A DNA stretch of 64,000 nt from contig NZ_BSFL01000003.1 in assembly GCF_027922325.1 (NCBI RefSeq), positions 620,001 to 684,000 on the forward strand, written 5' to 3'. Below the pieces are notes generated by a model. That model was not told the origin of the DNA. It saw nothing but the letters and a program-made list of their open reading frames with translations, and searched no databases. This DNA comes from Methylopila turkensis. Its GTDB lineage: Bacteria > Pseudomonadota > Alphaproteobacteria > Rhizobiales > Methylopilaceae. Positions 63,412 to 64,000 of the stretch are shown piece by piece. Position numbers and translations under genes: made by a program. Position 1 is the first letter of the stretch, and each line of letters opens with the position of its first letter.

Positions 63412-63948
63412 TCAGCCGAGCGCCAGCGTCTTTTCGAAGACGGTGAGGCCCGTGAGGCAGTCCTCCATCGCGCGGCGGGCGCGCGGGCGCGGACAGTCGA
63501 GCGCTTTCGCGACCGTCTCGAGGCGATGGTTCGGCACGTCCTTCACCCGCGTCTGAGCGAAACGCATCGCGCATACGGTGGTCGAGGGCGCGGCGAGGCC
63601 CGCGCGCTCGGCCTCGGCCATCAGGAAGGCGTGGTCGAACGGGATGTTGTAGGCCACCAGCGGCGCGTCGCCGACGAAGGCGAAGAAGCGCTCCAGCGCG
63701 TCTTTCGGCTCCGGCGCGTCCGCGAAGGCGGCGTCGTCGAGCCCGGTCATGGCCCGCACGAAGGCGGGGATGGCGCGATCGGGCTTCACCAGGCTCTGGA
63801 AGCTCGCGAGTTCGCCGGTCGCGCGATCGAAACGGAGCGCGGCGATCTCGATGACGCGGTCGCGCTTCGGCGTCAGGCCTGTCGTCTCCAAGTCGAAGAA
63901 CACATAAGGCGTTTCGCCGGCGGCGATGCGTTCGAGTGGCGTCGACAT
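63412..63948 (-). CDS. 3'-5' exonuclease, DnaQ-like DEDDh fold, catalytic His replaced
   Basis: A 178-residue protein with the RNase H-like exonuclease fold. Exo I is present as Asp19 and Glu21 in FFDLETTG, and Exo II as the aspartate in AYNIPFDHAFL. The Exo III motif normally reads H-x4-D; here it is RRAMED with Arg158 in place of the histidine and Asp163 kept. Activity may be reduced or changed. It is a single-domain protein, not a full DNA polymerase III epsilon subunit. The start has an AGGAAG site; an ATG eight codons earlier lacks one. It converges with cobM. Confidence 0.88.
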   Translation of the reverse strand: MSTPLERIAAGETPYVFFDLETTGLTPKRDRVIEIAALRFDRATGELASFQSLVKPDRAIPAFVRAMTGLDDAAFADAPEPKDALERFFAFVGDAPLVAYNIPFDHAFLMAEAERAGLAAPSTTVCAMRFAQTRVKDVPNHRLETVAKALDCPRPRARRAMEDCLTGLTVFEKTLALG

Positions 63949-64000
63949 ATCTTCCTGTCTGGATTCCGTCATTCACAAGACGTTAGCCCTAAGCGTCGCC

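Noticed and set aside
1-64000. tRNA, rRNA, CRISPR array, insertion sequence or prophage
   Set aside because: No cloverleaf with a TTCGAATC-type arm in any gap, no regularly spaced repeats, and no transposase, integrase or phage structural protein was seen.

Overview
High-GC (roughly two thirds G+C) chromosomal DNA of an alphaproteobacterium, most likely of the order Hyphomicrobiales (Rhizobiales). The evidence is gene order (trpD-trpC-moaC-moeA; rpoZ-rel-pdxJ-lepB-rnc-era), an RNase E with a large acidic insertion in its S1 region, a Porin_2-type general porin, aerobic (CobN-type) cobalamin genes, and CtrA-like TTAA-N7-TTAA motifs near cell-wall hydrolase genes. I cannot name the genus from sequence alone. 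No rRNA, tRNA, CRISPR array, transposase or prophage was seen.

Layout. 1-3.8 kb: tail of trpD, a convergent LysE-type exporter, then trpC, a small membrane protein, moaC and moeA. 3.8-13.3 kb: anmK, tyrS, a giant AsmA-like envelope protein, bcp, an M23 peptidase, prfB (with its +1 programmed frameshift) and an EthD-like protein. 13.4-20.7 kb: penicillin-binding protein 1A, the amidase AmiC and, after a long leader, RNase E with a strong terminator. 20.7-26.8 kb: the minus-strand core operon rpoZ-rel-pdxJ-lepB-rnc-era. 27-33 kb: NYN-domain protein, family 5 uracil-DNA glycosylase, a tiny translationally coupled membrane-protein pair, smpB, dapA, soluble lytic transglycosylase and an alpha/beta hydrolase. 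33-43 kb: two porins, an ABC exporter and a two-gene RND efflux system. 43-46.6 kb: omega-aminotransferase, a membrane fragment that may be a truncated permease, an N-carbamoyl-beta-alanine-type amidohydrolase and a small coiled-coil gene broken by an in-frame amber codon.

46.6-63.4 kb is a cobalamin island. A B12 riboswitch precedes cbtB-cbtA (cobalt uptake), followed by cobP, cobW, cobN, cobO and cobQ. Then come cobD-cobC (minus), a DUF1636 protein (plus), cobB-cobA (minus) and cobK-cobL-cobM (plus). Together these cover uroporphyrinogen methylation, several ring steps, a,c-amidation, cobalt uptake and chelation, adenosylation, amidation and aminopropanol attachment. cobE, F, G, H, I, J, S, T, U and V are not in the window. 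A DEDDh-type exonuclease lacking the usual catalytic histidine closes it.

The most unusual structure is in cobN. Two copies of a double-hairpin palindromic repeat, also found between anmK and tyrS and just upstream of cobN, lie inside the coding sequence without breaking the frame. The 3' end of the gene runs through a second kind of inverted repeat. CobN therefore seems to carry about 115 residues of repeat-derived sequence.
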